From assembly GCF_002236115.1 (NCBI RefSeq), contig NZ_NIWT01000002.1, positions 868,001-932,000 on the forward strand: a stretch of DNA of 64,000 nt, given 5' to 3'. Shown here piece by piece: positions 16,954-25,753 of this stretch (its first letter is position 1; each line of letters opens with the position of its first letter). The DNA is from Pseudomonas jessenii. Its GTDB lineage: Bacteria > Pseudomonadota > Gammaproteobacteria > Pseudomonadales > Pseudomonadaceae. The notes below the pieces were generated by a model, which had not been told where the DNA came from, did not search any database, and saw nothing but the letters and a program-made list of their open reading frames with translations. A program made the position numbers and the translations under genes.

Positions 16954-18612
16954 ATGAACAACAACAAGAAAGTTTGCGAATTGCCACCCGCCGCCGTCGA
17001 CGTGCTGGTTATCGGTTATGGCCCGGTAGGTGCGACCATCGCTGCGCTGCTCGGCCGCTACGGGGTCACGACCCTGGTAATGGACAAGGTCCATGACGTC
17101 GTACTGATGCCGCGTGCCATTGCTCTGGACAACGAGGCGCTGCGCATCCTGCAACAGGCCGGTTTGTCGGAAGACGCTTTCGAGAAGATCGTTATCCCTG
17201 AAGTGAGGATGCACTCCCCGGTACTCGGGCAGTTCGGTCGAGCCAATACCGAGGGGTGCGTCTACGGCCATCCGAAACTCGTGACGTTCTATCAACCCGA
17301 CCTCGAACACGCGATGCGCGGCCAGGTTTCCCGGTTAAAAACCGTGACCAGCCTGGGTGGCTTCGAGCTTGAGAGCCTGGTCGAAGTGTCGGATTGCGTC
17401 TTCGCTTCCGTACGGGATGAGAATGGGCAGCCGCATTCCGTTCGCGCCCAGTACCTGATCGGAGCGGACGGAGCCAGCTCCAGGGTCAGAGCGCTGATCG
17501 GCCAGGAATTCGAGGGGCAGACCTATGCGGAGGATTGGCTGATTGTCGATGTCAAGAACCGGCATAAGTCGGCGATTGATCACATCGAGTTTCTCTGTGA
17601 TCCGCGGCGCCCGACGCCGCACATGCCTGCACCCGGCGGCAGGGAACGTTGGGAGTTCATGCTGCAACCCAATGAGTCCCGAGAGGAGCTGGAAAGCCCG
17701 GAAAGCATCGCCCGGCTGATCGCGCCATGGATCAACCCGCAAGAGCTGGAAATCGAGCGCAAGGCGGTGTATCGATTCCATGCTCGCTGCTGCAACAGAT
17801 TCAGCCGGGGGCGCGTTTTTCTGGCCGGCGACGCCGCGCACATCACGCCCCCTTTTGTCGGGCAAGGTCTCGTCGCGGGACTTCGGGATGGCGCCAACCT
17901 TGCCTGGAAGCTGGCTTGGGTCCTTCGCGGCCATGCCGCGCCTGCAATACTCGATAGCTATGACGTAGAGCGCCGCCCCCATGCCCGGGCGATGATCAAT
18001 CTGGCGAAACTCATGGGGCGCCTGGTGATGCCCAAGAACAAGATCGCCGCTTTCTTTGTCCACGGCCTGATGCGCACGCTGGCGTTGACGCCCACGACCA
18101 GGAGGTACTTCGAACAGTTGGACATCAAGCCGAAGAACACCTTCAAACAGGGCCTGTTCGTGCAGCATCGCCGGGGCGACAAACTGGTACGTGGCAGCCT
18201 GTTTCCCCAGGCCTGGACCCGCAACATGCAAAAGCAGATCAAACTGAGCGACGATGCTCTGGGAGATAGCCTGACCCTGGTTGGATTCGGTGTGGACCCG
18301 TTGTCACTGCTCACCCCTGATCAGATCGTTTCCTGGGAAAAAATGGGGGGGCACTTCTTAGAGGTCAGAGCCCGTGGCCAACGCGCCGGGGGCAGCTGTG
18401 ACTTCATCGAAGACATGAACCATGAGATCCTGCCGCTGGCGGCCAAGGGAACGCTCGTCGCGGTTCGCCCCGACCGTATCATCATGCACCACGCCCCTGG
18501 CTCAGAGGCCGGCAGCCTTCTTCGAGACTGCAGGAACCTGCTGGCTAGCGAAGGCGCCACTGCGGACAGCGTTTCCATTACCATCAACGAGCCCATTCGA
18601 TTGCGAGCTTGA
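16954..18612 (+). CDS. FAD-dependent aromatic monooxygenase (MhpA-like)
   Basis: This 552-residue class A flavoprotein hydroxylase probably converts a phenolic compound to a catechol with NAD(P)H and O2. The Rossmann motif GYGPVGATIA is at about 21-30. The second FAD motif FLAGDAAHITPPFVGQGL near 289 is typical of MhpA/pheA-type enzymes, and a C-terminal thioredoxin-like region follows. The ATG is chosen over upstream non-ATG starts. The TetR gene starts 2 bases after the stop. Together with the downstream extradiol-type enzyme it suggests hydroxylation followed by ring cleavage. Confidence 0.85.
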   Translation: MNNNKKVCELPPAAVDVLVIGYGPVGATIAALLGRYGVTTLVMDKVHDVVLMPRAIALDNEALRILQQAGLSEDAFEKIVIPEVRMHSPVLGQFGRANTEGCVYGHPKLVTFYQPDLEHAMRGQVSRLKTVTSLGGFELESLVEVSDCVFASVRDENGQPHSVRAQYLIGADGASSRVRALIGQEFEGQTYAEDWLIVDVKNRHKSAIDHIEFLCDPRRPTPHMPAPGGRERWEFMLQPNESREELESPESIARLIAPWINPQELEIERKAVYRFHARCCNRFSRGRVFLAGDAAHITPPFVGQGLVAGLRDGANLAWKLAWVLRGHAAPAILDSYDVERRPHARAMINLAKLMGRLVMPKNKIAAFFVHGLMRTLALTPTTRRYFEQLDIKPKNTFKQGLFVQHRRGDKLVRGSLFPQAWTRNMQKQIKLSDDALGDSLTLVGFGVDPLSLLTPDQIVSWEKMGGHFLEVRARGQRAGGSCDFIEDMNHEILPLAAKGTLVAVRPDRIIMHHAPGSEAGSLLRDCRNLLASEGATADSVSITINEPIRLRA

Positions 18613-18614
18613 TT

Positions 18615-19262
18615 ATGCATTCCCCCACACTTCCTTTAGAAGCTGATGCGCCAGAACCTCTCACGAGAGGTCACAAGAAGCGTGAGCGCACCCGTCGCGG
18701 CCTGGTGGACGCGGCATTGCGCCTTATCGCGCGTAAGGAAGTGGGGGAGATCGCACTGCTCGAGGTCGCTGCGGAAGCCGCAGTATCCAACGGCACCATC
18801 TACAACTATTTTCGAACTCGCGACGAAGTGCTGGAGGCGGTTGGCATCGCCATGGCCGCCGAGTTCTCCGATGCCATTTCCGCGATGAGCAGGGACGAGC
18901 ACTGCGGCGCACAGCGGCTTTCGATCGGCGTGCGCATGTTTGTGTGCCGGGCTGCGGCCGACCATCAATGGGCGAATGCGCTGCTGCGCATCATCCATTT
19001 CGACCAGGCCATGCGCTCGCGTCTGGCTGACCATGTGCTGGGCGATCTGCGTGAGGGGCTGCGTGCAGGCACTTTTGCTTACGCGGACGAAGGGATCGCC
19101 CTGGACATCGTCCTGTCGTGCACAACCGGAGCAATGCGCTCAGTTGTGGAGGGACGTGCAGTGGCGGAGCACGATCTGCGGGTCGCCGAAATGATTCTCC
19201 AGGCTCTAGGCGTCACACCTGCCAGAGCCAGGAAAATCGCCGGCAAGCCGCTACCGGCCTGA
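18615..19262 (+). CDS. TetR-family repressor
   Basis: This encodes 215 residues. The N-terminal helix-turn-helix is visible as EIALLEVAAEAAVSNGTIYN with the YFRTRDEVLEAV continuation. The ligand-binding C-terminus is divergent. The start is the ATG 2 bases after the hydroxylase stop, so the gene is cotranscribed and coupled with it; a TTG two codons earlier is less likely. It probably binds the paired palindromes upstream of the hydroxylase and responds to a pathway intermediate. It converges on the old yellow enzyme gene with a 4-base gap. Confidence 0.88.
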   Translation: MHSPTLPLEADAPEPLTRGHKKRERTRRGLVDAALRLIARKEVGEIALLEVAAEAAVSNGTIYNYFRTRDEVLEAVGIAMAAEFSDAISAMSRDEHCGAQRLSIGVRMFVCRAAADHQWANALLRIIHFDQAMRSRLADHVLGDLREGLRAGTFAYADEGIALDIVLSCTTGAMRSVVEGRAVAEHDLRVAEMILQALGVTPARARKIAGKPLPA

Positions 19263-19266
19263 TCCT

Positions 19267-20505
19267 CTACCTGGCTTGATCAATCCATTGCCGATAGCTC
19301 TTCGCCTGGCGACGAGCCTTCAGTTGATTGCCGATCAATGCCATGAGTGGCGAGGTCCCTGGGTTTGTCCGTTTACCTTGACTCAGCAAGCCGAGCTGCT
19401 TCTTGATCACCGATGCCACTGCCAGCGATGCCAGCGTCTTGTTCTTCCAGCGGACGACGATGGGCTCCACTCTGACGTCTCGACCTGCCATCCATTGCCT
19501 CGGCAGGGCTGGTTCGATTGCCAGCGCAGTAGCAAGTCCGACCATCGACACCGAGCCGCTCACCACTCTCTCCGCAACCTCCTTTCTGCGCACGCCGCCG
19601 GTGACCATCAGCGGCATGCGCGCTATTTCTCCTATTTTTTCTGCGAACTCGAGAAAGTAGGCTTCTCGAGCGAGGCTGCTGCCATCGCGGGTTTGCCCCT
19701 GCATAGCCGGGCTTTCGTAGCTGCCACCCGACAACTCGACCAGATCGACCGCCTTGGTGTTAAGCATTTCCACCACGCGAGCCGCATCCGCGGCATCGAA
19801 CCCGCCACGCTGAAAGTCCGCGGAGTTGAGCTTCACTGCGACGCAAAAGATCGGTGCCACTCGCTGGCGAATTGCGTCGATGGTTTTCAATAGAATTTGC
19901 GCACGATTTTCGAGGCTACCGCCCCAGCGGTCATCACGCCGATTGGTCAGGGGGGAAAGGAATTGGCTGAACAGGTAGCCATGCGCGGCATGAATCTCCA
20001 CGCCGGTGAATCCGGCGCGCTCCGCCAACACCGCCGCTTGGGCATAGCGCTCAATCAGCTCTTCGATCTCCTGCTCCTCCAAAGCCCTGGGCAGCACAAA
20101 CGCTTTTGAAAGTCCGGGGATATCGACCGCAACTGCGGAGGGGCCCCTTGCCGGTTGGCCCATTGAAGCCAATAGCTGCCGTCCGGGATGATTGATTTGC
20201 ATCCAGGCCTGGGCTCCATGGCTGCGGCAAGCATCGGCCCATAGCTTGAACTTGGCCAGATTCCGATCATCCTCGAGCACTACGCCAGCGGGGCCGGTCA
20301 AGGCATGGCGGTCAACCATGACGTTGCCAGTGATGATCAGACCGGCACCACCCTGCGCCCAACGCTGGTAGAGCTTGATCAGCGCTTCTCCTGGGGCGTG
20401 TGCCTCATTGGCAAGGTTCTCTTCCATGGCAGCCTTGGCGATTCGGTTTGGAATCACCGTGCCGTTAGGCAATCGAAGCGGTTTGAAGAGATTTGAGCCG
20501 GTCAT
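19267..20505 (-). CDS. Old yellow enzyme-family NADH:flavin oxidoreductase
   Basis: This 412-residue FMN TIM-barrel enzyme reduces activated C=C bonds of enones or dienoyl compounds. Family features are LFKPLRLPNGTVIPNRIAKA at the N-terminus, the QINHPGRQ strand, the GVEIHAAHGYLFSQFLSPLTN region (His-Ala-Ala-His-Gly-Tyr substrate/FMN loop) and ENRAQ. No C-terminal iron-sulfur/FAD domain is present, so it is the short form. It diverges from a TetR gene, with a long palindrome 65 bases upstream of its ATG. Confidence 0.88.
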   Translation of the reverse strand: MTGSNLFKPLRLPNGTVIPNRIAKAAMEENLANEAHAPGEALIKLYQRWAQGGAGLIITGNVMVDRHALTGPAGVVLEDDRNLAKFKLWADACRSHGAQAWMQINHPGRQLLASMGQPARGPSAVAVDIPGLSKAFVLPRALEEQEIEELIERYAQAAVLAERAGFTGVEIHAAHGYLFSQFLSPLTNRRDDRWGGSLENRAQILLKTIDAIRQRVAPIFCVAVKLNSADFQRGGFDAADAARVVEMLNTKAVDLVELSGGSYESPAMQGQTRDGSSLAREAYFLEFAEKIGEIARMPLMVTGGVRRKEVAERVVSGSVSMVGLATALAIEPALPRQWMAGRDVRVEPIVVRWKNKTLASLAVASVIKKQLGLLSQGKRTNPGTSPLMALIGNQLKARRQAKSYRQWIDQAR

Positions 20506-20569
20506 GTTGTGTCCTGGTTTTCATCGATGGGCAGAGCCAGGTGCTTGCGGAGAAGGCGAGCCTGAGCCA

Positions 20570-20603
20570 TGACATAATTGAACATGCGTGTTCAATTATG
20601 TCA
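20570..20603. promoter_or_regulatory. Long palindromic operator upstream of the old yellow enzyme
   Basis: Perfect 15-bp arms (TGACATAATTGAACA / TGTTCAATTATGTCA) flank TGCG. The core TGAACA-N4-TGTTCA recurs in front of the divergent TetR gene. Confidence 0.8.
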
Positions 20604-20718
20604 ATGTGCATGGCTTTGATTGATCCGGCGTCATCGACCATGACGTCCGGATTATTAGGTTTTTGGCCAGATTTCAGACGGTAAATCCAACACGCTAAAA
20701 AATAGGGTTGACGTAAAA

Positions 20719-20734
20719 TGAACACGAGTGTTCA
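20719..20734. promoter_or_regulatory. Second operator copy upstream of the TetR gene
   Basis: TGAACA-CGAG-TGTTCA repeats the core of the longer palindrome and ends 33 bases before the TetR start. This fits autoregulation by the TetR protein. Confidence 0.7.
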
Positions 20735-20767
20735 ATCGATTCATGAGGTAATCCTGGAGAGAGAACC

Positions 20768-21382
20768 GTGGAATCCCTGAATCCAACACAACGCCGCATT
20801 CATCAAGCTGCCTTTCGCCTGTTCGCCGAGAGAGGCACCTCACAAGTGAACATCCTCGACCTCGCGCAAGAGGCAGGCGTGGCGCGCGGAACGGTCTATA
20901 GCAACATCGACAGCATGGAAAGCCTGTTCGAGGCGGTCGCCAGCCATCTCGCGAGGGAGATGCATGAGCGCGTCAACAAGAGCTTCGACTCCCTCTCGGA
21001 TCCGGCTCATCGCCTTGCCAATGGCATTCGATTCTTCATTCGCCGAGCGCACGAAGACTCACAGTGGGGCGCGTTCATCCATAAATTCGCCATGAGCAAT
21101 TCGGCGTTGCGCGAAATGTTCAGCAGCCAGGCGACCACGGATCTTCTGAGTGGGCTTGCCACTGGGCGCTACACGTTTGCGCAGGAGCAATTGCTCTCGG
21201 TACTGACGTTGATATCGAGCAGCGTGCTTGGCTCGATTTTCCTGGTACTGGAAGGGCATCGAACGTGGCGCGAGTCGGGCTCTGATACCGCCGAGCTGGT
21301 ACTGCGCGCATTGGGTGTGCCGCCAGAGGAGGCTCGTGCGTTGGCGACCAAAGAGTTGCCGGCACTTCCATCTCTCGACTGA
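20768..21382 (+). CDS. TetR-family repressor
   Basis: This encodes 204 residues from a GTG start with a good TGGAGAGAG ribosome site. The helix-turn-helix NILDLAQEAGVARGTVYSNI is clear at about residues 28-47. The C-terminal domain ends with an ALGVPPEEARALA helix. It is related in style to the other TetR of this cluster, whose end reads ALGVTPARARKIA. The two matching palindromes in the 262-base divergent region are its likely operators, controlling both itself and the old yellow enzyme gene. Confidence 0.9.
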   Translation: MESLNPTQRRIHQAAFRLFAERGTSQVNILDLAQEAGVARGTVYSNIDSMESLFEAVASHLAREMHERVNKSFDSLSDPAHRLANGIRFFIRRAHEDSQWGAFIHKFAMSNSALREMFSSQATTDLLSGLATGRYTFAQEQLLSVLTLISSSVLGSIFLVLEGHRTWRESGSDTAELVLRALGVPPEEARALATKELPALPSLD

Positions 21383-21406
21383 GTTCGTAACTGACTTAAC
21401 AAAATA

Positions 21407-21427
21407 AACCCCTGTTTTTTCGGGGTT
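21407..21427 (+). terminator. Short hairpin after the TetR gene
   Basis: Arms AACCCC and GGGGTT enclose a T-rich 9-base loop, 25 bases after the TetR stop. There is no T tail, so this may be a weak terminator or leader hairpin of the next gene. Confidence 0.35.
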
Positions 21428-21466
21428 CGGGACCGCTTTGCCCTAAAAAACCGGAAAACAACAACA

Positions 21467-22558
21467 ATGAACAACAAAATCGAATTGCACCGGTTGACGA
21501 CGCAACAGCCCGCCCGGCATCCGCAACCGACGGTGAAGGCCCTGGATCTGACTCACCTGATCTTCCAGCGGCCGGACTTGAATGCGGCGGCGCGTTTCCT
21601 GACTGACTTCGGCCTCACGGTAAGTCGGCAGGACGCCGATACGCTCTATCTACGGGCCGCCGAAGCCACTGCCTACTGTTACCGTGTCCAACGGGCCGAA
21701 CAGGCACGCTTTATCGGGTTCGGACTTGCCGTGCAGTCCCTGGAAGATCTGGAAAAGCTCACTCGAATCCCGGGTGCGTCATCGGTAGAGAAGTCGGAAC
21801 ATCCTGGCAAAGGGTATTACGTCACACTGACGGATCCTTCCGGTTTCATTGTGGAAGCCGTCTGCGACCAGACGCCAGGCAAGCCTCTGGCGCATAGAGC
21901 TCCTTTGAACTGGAATCTGGCGCACGAGCAACCTCGAATCAACGCCACGCAGCGCCCGCCGATTGCCCCCCCTGAAGTCCTCAAGCTTGGCCACATCGTC
22001 CTTGAAGTGGCCGACTATCAGGCGACGTGTGCCTGGTATACGCGGCATTTCGGGTTTATTCCCAGCGATGTGCAGGTACTCCCCGACGGCACGCCCATTG
22101 TCACTTTCATGCGCCTTGATCTCGGTGACATTCCCGCGGATCACCATACGCTCGCTATTGCACAAGGGTTCATGGCCACCTACAGCCATAGCGCCTATGA
22201 AGTCGTCGATGCAGACGCCGTGGGTATGGGGCAGCGCGTCTTGCGCGAGCGCGGTTGGGCGCACTCATGGGGCATCGGCCGGCACATTCTGGGCAGTCAG
22301 ATCTTCGATTACTGGCAAGACCCTTGGGGCGACAAGCACGAGCATTATTGCGATGGGGATCTTTTCACGGCCACCCAGCCTACGGGCATTCATCCGGTGA
22401 GTCCCGAGGCAATGGCGCAATGGGGGCAGCGCATGCCCAAGAGTTTTACCAAACCCAAGATGAGCCTGGCCAATCTGATTCTGCTGATTCGCAACCTGCG
22501 ACGCAGCCCGGACCTGAGCCTTCGAAAGTTGCTAACACTCATGCGGATGTTCGGGTAG
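21467..22558 (+). CDS. VOC-family extradiol ring-cleavage dioxygenase
   Basis: This encodes 363 residues with two vicinal-oxygen-chelate modules. Candidate iron ligands are His176 (GHIVLEV), His241 (YSHSAYEV) and Glu292 (KHEHY). Their spacing (65 and 51 residues) closely matches type I extradiol dioxygenases such as biphenyl-diol dioxygenase. It should cleave a catechol next to one hydroxyl in the cytoplasm. The C-terminus carries an extra basic tail (LILLIRNLRRSPDLSLRKLL) not usual for the family. It is followed after 10 bases by the FAH-fold hydrolase, matching a meta-cleavage pathway. Confidence 0.82.
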   Translation: MNNKIELHRLTTQQPARHPQPTVKALDLTHLIFQRPDLNAAARFLTDFGLTVSRQDADTLYLRAAEATAYCYRVQRAEQARFIGFGLAVQSLEDLEKLTRIPGASSVEKSEHPGKGYYVTLTDPSGFIVEAVCDQTPGKPLAHRAPLNWNLAHEQPRINATQRPPIAPPEVLKLGHIVLEVADYQATCAWYTRHFGFIPSDVQVLPDGTPIVTFMRLDLGDIPADHHTLAIAQGFMATYSHSAYEVVDADAVGMGQRVLRERGWAHSWGIGRHILGSQIFDYWQDPWGDKHEHYCDGDLFTATQPTGIHPVSPEAMAQWGQRMPKSFTKPKMSLANLILLIRNLRRSPDLSLRKLLTLMRMFG

Positions 22559-22568
22559 AGCTGCCGCC

Positions 22569-23690
22569 ATGTCGGGCAATTCAACCAGATATGGCCGGCG
22601 CGATGTGCTCAAAGCCGGTGCTGTGATCGCCGGCGGCTCGTTGATTTACAGCGTTACCAGCCCTTCACAAGAACAACACCAGAATTCTCGTGCCATCGAG
22701 CACGGGAAAAACACTGCTCCAGGAGTGCCTTCAATGTCTGCAGTACACGTAGTCCGCTTTGAATTTCAGAATGGTATCCATTGGGGCGTGCTACGCCAGG
22801 GCCGTATCACAGTTGTCCCCGGTGTTTTTGAAACCACCGGTGACTTCATTAGCCAGAACAGTCTCGACGACCTTGTTCAACTGAAAGGTGCGGAGGTGGA
22901 TGAGCGTGAAGTAAAACTGCTGTCGCCGGTAACCCGTAACCAGCAGTTCGTCTGCCAGGGTGCCAATTACCGTCAGCACATGATCGAGTCGGGCATGGAT
23001 CCGGATGCGAAGAAATTCAACATGATCTTCACCAAGGCGACCAGTTGCCTGGTGGCGGCTGACAGCGACCTGATCAAGCCGCGCCATGTGCGTTTCCTTG
23101 ATTACGAGATCGAACTGGGCCTTGTGATGAAGCGCTCGATCACCGGCGCCATTGCTGTCACCGATGCCAATCTGCATGAGTTCATTGCAGGCGTCGTCAT
23201 CGTCAATGACTACTCGGCTCGTGACATTCAGATTCCCCAGATGCAGTTCTACAAGGGCAAGAGCTACCGCACTTTCGGCCCGGTCGGCCCGTACCTGTGC
23301 CTTCTGGATGCCTCGAACATTCATTACCTGAAAGAACTGCAGCTGCGCCTGACGGTGAACGACCAGGTGCGACAGAACGACAGCACGGCCAACCTGGTTT
23401 ACGGCCCCGCTGAAACCCTGACCGAACTTTCCGCCTTGCAAGATCTCGCGGTTGGAGACCTGATCGCCACCGGTACGCCTGCCGGCTGTGCCCTGACGAT
23501 CCCTTCGCCTGCCAAAATGCGCATTGCAGCGCTGCTACCCGAAGCCACCAAGTGGAAGCTTTTCCTCAAGGCGCAGGAAGGCCGGACGCAGTACCTCAAG
23601 GCCGGTGACGTGGTCGAGGCGCGCATTCGCAGCGCCGATGGTGTGATCGACCTTGGCGTGCAACGCAACCGCGTCGTGGGGGAAGCCTGA
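22569..23690 (+). CDS. FAH-fold hydrolase with twin-arginine-like N-terminal extension
   Basis: This encodes 373 residues from the first ATG. The catalytic part, from about residue 110, is a fumarylacetoacetate hydrolase-type domain with metal-binding acids in LDYEIELGLVMKR and VVIVNDYSARDIQ, and the GDLIATGTPAGCAL signature. Such enzymes hydrolyse C-C bonds of ring-cleavage products. Residues 10-26 (RRDVLKAGAVIAGGSLI) look like a Tat signal. However, an internal ATG at 22734 (MSAVHVVRFEF) has a good AGGAG ribosome site and would give a normal 318-residue cytosolic enzyme. The stop overlaps the ligase start (TGATG). Confidence 0.8.
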   Translation: MSGNSTRYGRRDVLKAGAVIAGGSLIYSVTSPSQEQHQNSRAIEHGKNTAPGVPSMSAVHVVRFEFQNGIHWGVLRQGRITVVPGVFETTGDFISQNSLDDLVQLKGAEVDEREVKLLSPVTRNQQFVCQGANYRQHMIESGMDPDAKKFNMIFTKATSCLVAADSDLIKPRHVRFLDYEIELGLVMKRSITGAIAVTDANLHEFIAGVVIVNDYSARDIQIPQMQFYKGKSYRTFGPVGPYLCLLDASNIHYLKELQLRLTVNDQVRQNDSTANLVYGPAETLTELSALQDLAVGDLIATGTPAGCALTIPSPAKMRIAALLPEATKWKLFLKAQEGRTQYLKAGDVVEARIRSADGVIDLGVQRNRVVGEA

Positions 23691-25591
23691 TGGTTGTGCA
23701 GACCCTGGATGACATCGAAAATCTCGAACGAGTCCCCTTGTCGGAGCGTGGCCTGGCTTGCAGCACTTATGACGTGCTGCAACAGGCGGCCGAGTGCAAC
23801 CCACAGGCTCCGGCGCTGAGTTTCTTTGCCGATGCCGCCGATTTCAAACGCACCTACGAGTGGAACTACTCCCAGCTCTTCGCGGATATCACTCGCGCGG
23901 CAAACGCCTTCCATGACCTGGGCATAAGACCGGGCGAGGTGCTTGCCTTCATCCTGCCCAACCTGCCGGAAACCCACTTCACGCTATGGGGCGGGGAGGC
24001 GGCAGGGATCGCCATGGCGATCAATCCTCTGCTTGAAGCCTCGCAGATGGCTGGCTTGCTGAATGCGGCGAAAGCATCGGTGGTGGTGACGCTCGCGCCG
24101 ACGGCGGGCAGCGACCTGTGGCCCAAACTGGCTTCGCAGCTGGATCGTTTACCAACGGTCAGGTCTGTTGTTTGGGTGAGCATGGAACCCTATGTCGACG
24201 AACCTGTGCGTGGCGCTCTTAAAGCCGTAGCACTGAAGGAACGAGACTTACACAGCGGCATCGCGATCCACGATTGGCGTGCGCTGATGAATACTCAGCC
24301 GCACACGCACCTCAAGAGCGGTCGGCAAATCCGCCAGGATGAGTGCTCCTCCTACATCTGTACGGGCGGCACTACCGGACTCCCCAAGATCGCCGCGCGC
24401 ACCCATGGCTCTGAAGTATTCAATGTATGGGCCGTGGCCGCTCACTTGCAGCCACGCAGTGGTAGCCAGGTTATCTTTTGTGGCCTGCCGCTGTTTCATG
24501 TCAATGGCCAGCTGGTGACTGGACTGATGCCTTGGACTCAAGGCGATCACGTGATTCTCGGGACGCCTCAAGGGTATCGTGGCGAGGGGGTGATCCCACG
24601 ATTCTGGGAGATGGTCGAGCACTTCGGTATCAACCTCTTTTCCGGCGTGCCTACTGTCTATGCGGCACTTCTGCAAAATGAATGGCAGGGCCGCGACCTG
24701 TCCAGCCTGCGCTTTGCAATGTGTGGCGCCGCACCCATGCCGGCAGAGCTTTTCCGAGAGTTCGAGAACCGTACCGGGGTGAAAATCCTTGAAGGTTACG
24801 GCCTTACCGAGGGCGCCTGCGTCTCTTCAATCAATCCACCCCATGGCGAACGCCATATCGGCTCCATCGGGATACGGATCGCGTACCAGAATATGCGTGC
24901 GGTCTTGCTCAATGATTCGGGAGAGTACCTGCGCGACGCCAACGTGGATGAGATCGGCCTGATCACAATCAGCGGACCGAACCTCTTCGAGGGTTATCTG
25001 GAAGAACGTCATAACCAGGGCCTCTGGATCGATATCGACGGTCATCGCTGGCTGAATACGGGCGATTTGGGGCGCCAGGATGCGCAGGGTTATTTCTGGC
25101 TGACCGGACGCAAGAAGGAGTTGATCATCCGCGGCGGCCACAACATCGATCCCAAGCAAATCGAGGAGGCGCTTCAGGCGCATCCCGCTGTCGCCTTGGC
25201 CGCTGCAATCGGTAGCCCCGATGCCTACTCGGGCGAGGTGCCGGTTGCCTATGTTCAGCTGCGTCCCGGGCAAGTTTGCAATGCCGAAGAACTTGAGGCG
25301 TTCGCTCATCAGAACATTAGCGAGCGCGCAGCCGTTCCCAAGCGCATTGAAATCCTCGAAGCATTGCCACTGACTGCCGTGGGCAAGATATTCAAGCCCG
25401 CGTTGCAGCAGCGGGAGATTGCCAAAGTAGTCCAGCAGGAAGTGGAGCGCCTGGGGCTTTCGGATATTGCTGTTGAAGTCGTGCAGGACAATCGTCGTGG
25501 GCAGGTTGCCTGCGTCAGGGCCGGAACGGGCCAGGAAGTCCTGGCTCCGCTCTTGGGCCGTTATAGCTTTCAAGTCGAGTGGGTTAATTGA
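23690..25591 (+). CDS. Acyl-CoA synthetase (AMP-dependent)
   Basis: This 633-residue adenylate-forming enzyme activates a carboxylate to its CoA thioester via an acyl-AMP. Motifs are the phosphate loop YICTGGTTGLPK (about 222-233), EGYGLTEG (about 368), LNTGDLG (about 455), hinge GRKKELIIRGG (about 473) and the catalytic lysine in PLTAVGKIFKP (about 565). It is longer than the usual 520-560 residues, with a C-terminal extension of about 60. Translation is coupled to the FAH-fold gene. It probably activates the acid released by ring cleavage. Confidence 0.88.
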   Translation: MVVQTLDDIENLERVPLSERGLACSTYDVLQQAAECNPQAPALSFFADAADFKRTYEWNYSQLFADITRAANAFHDLGIRPGEVLAFILPNLPETHFTLWGGEAAGIAMAINPLLEASQMAGLLNAAKASVVVTLAPTAGSDLWPKLASQLDRLPTVRSVVWVSMEPYVDEPVRGALKAVALKERDLHSGIAIHDWRALMNTQPHTHLKSGRQIRQDECSSYICTGGTTGLPKIAARTHGSEVFNVWAVAAHLQPRSGSQVIFCGLPLFHVNGQLVTGLMPWTQGDHVILGTPQGYRGEGVIPRFWEMVEHFGINLFSGVPTVYAALLQNEWQGRDLSSLRFAMCGAAPMPAELFREFENRTGVKILEGYGLTEGACVSSINPPHGERHIGSIGIRIAYQNMRAVLLNDSGEYLRDANVDEIGLITISGPNLFEGYLEERHNQGLWIDIDGHRWLNTGDLGRQDAQGYFWLTGRKKELIIRGGHNIDPKQIEEALQAHPAVALAAAIGSPDAYSGEVPVAYVQLRPGQVCNAEELEAFAHQNISERAAVPKRIEILEALPLTAVGKIFKPALQQREIAKVVQQEVERLGLSDIAVEVVQDNRRGQVACVRAGTGQEVLAPLLGRYSFQVEWVN

Positions 25592-25626
25592 GTTCGTGAT
25601 TCGTAATCTGTAAGTCCGGCAGTCAT

Positions 25627-25655
25627 GCCCTGGTGCTGTTCAGCCAGGGCTTTTT
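25627..25655 (+). terminator. Rho-independent terminator
   Basis: GCCCTGG, a 10-base loop and CCAGGGC are followed by TTTTT, 36 bases after the ligase stop. It separates the enzyme operon from the FadL gene. Confidence 0.85.
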
Positions 25656-25753
25656 ACACAACATCGATCCTCTCTAACCGGCACTGAAAAGTGCACGGAA
25701 AGGCGAAGCCTTGCCTGGTGCAATCAACAAAAACAATAAACATGAGGTGGAAA

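Noticed and set aside
17335..18231. Minus-strand open frame (about 300 codons)
   Set aside because: It is antisense to the flavin hydroxylase and has no domain or ribosome site.
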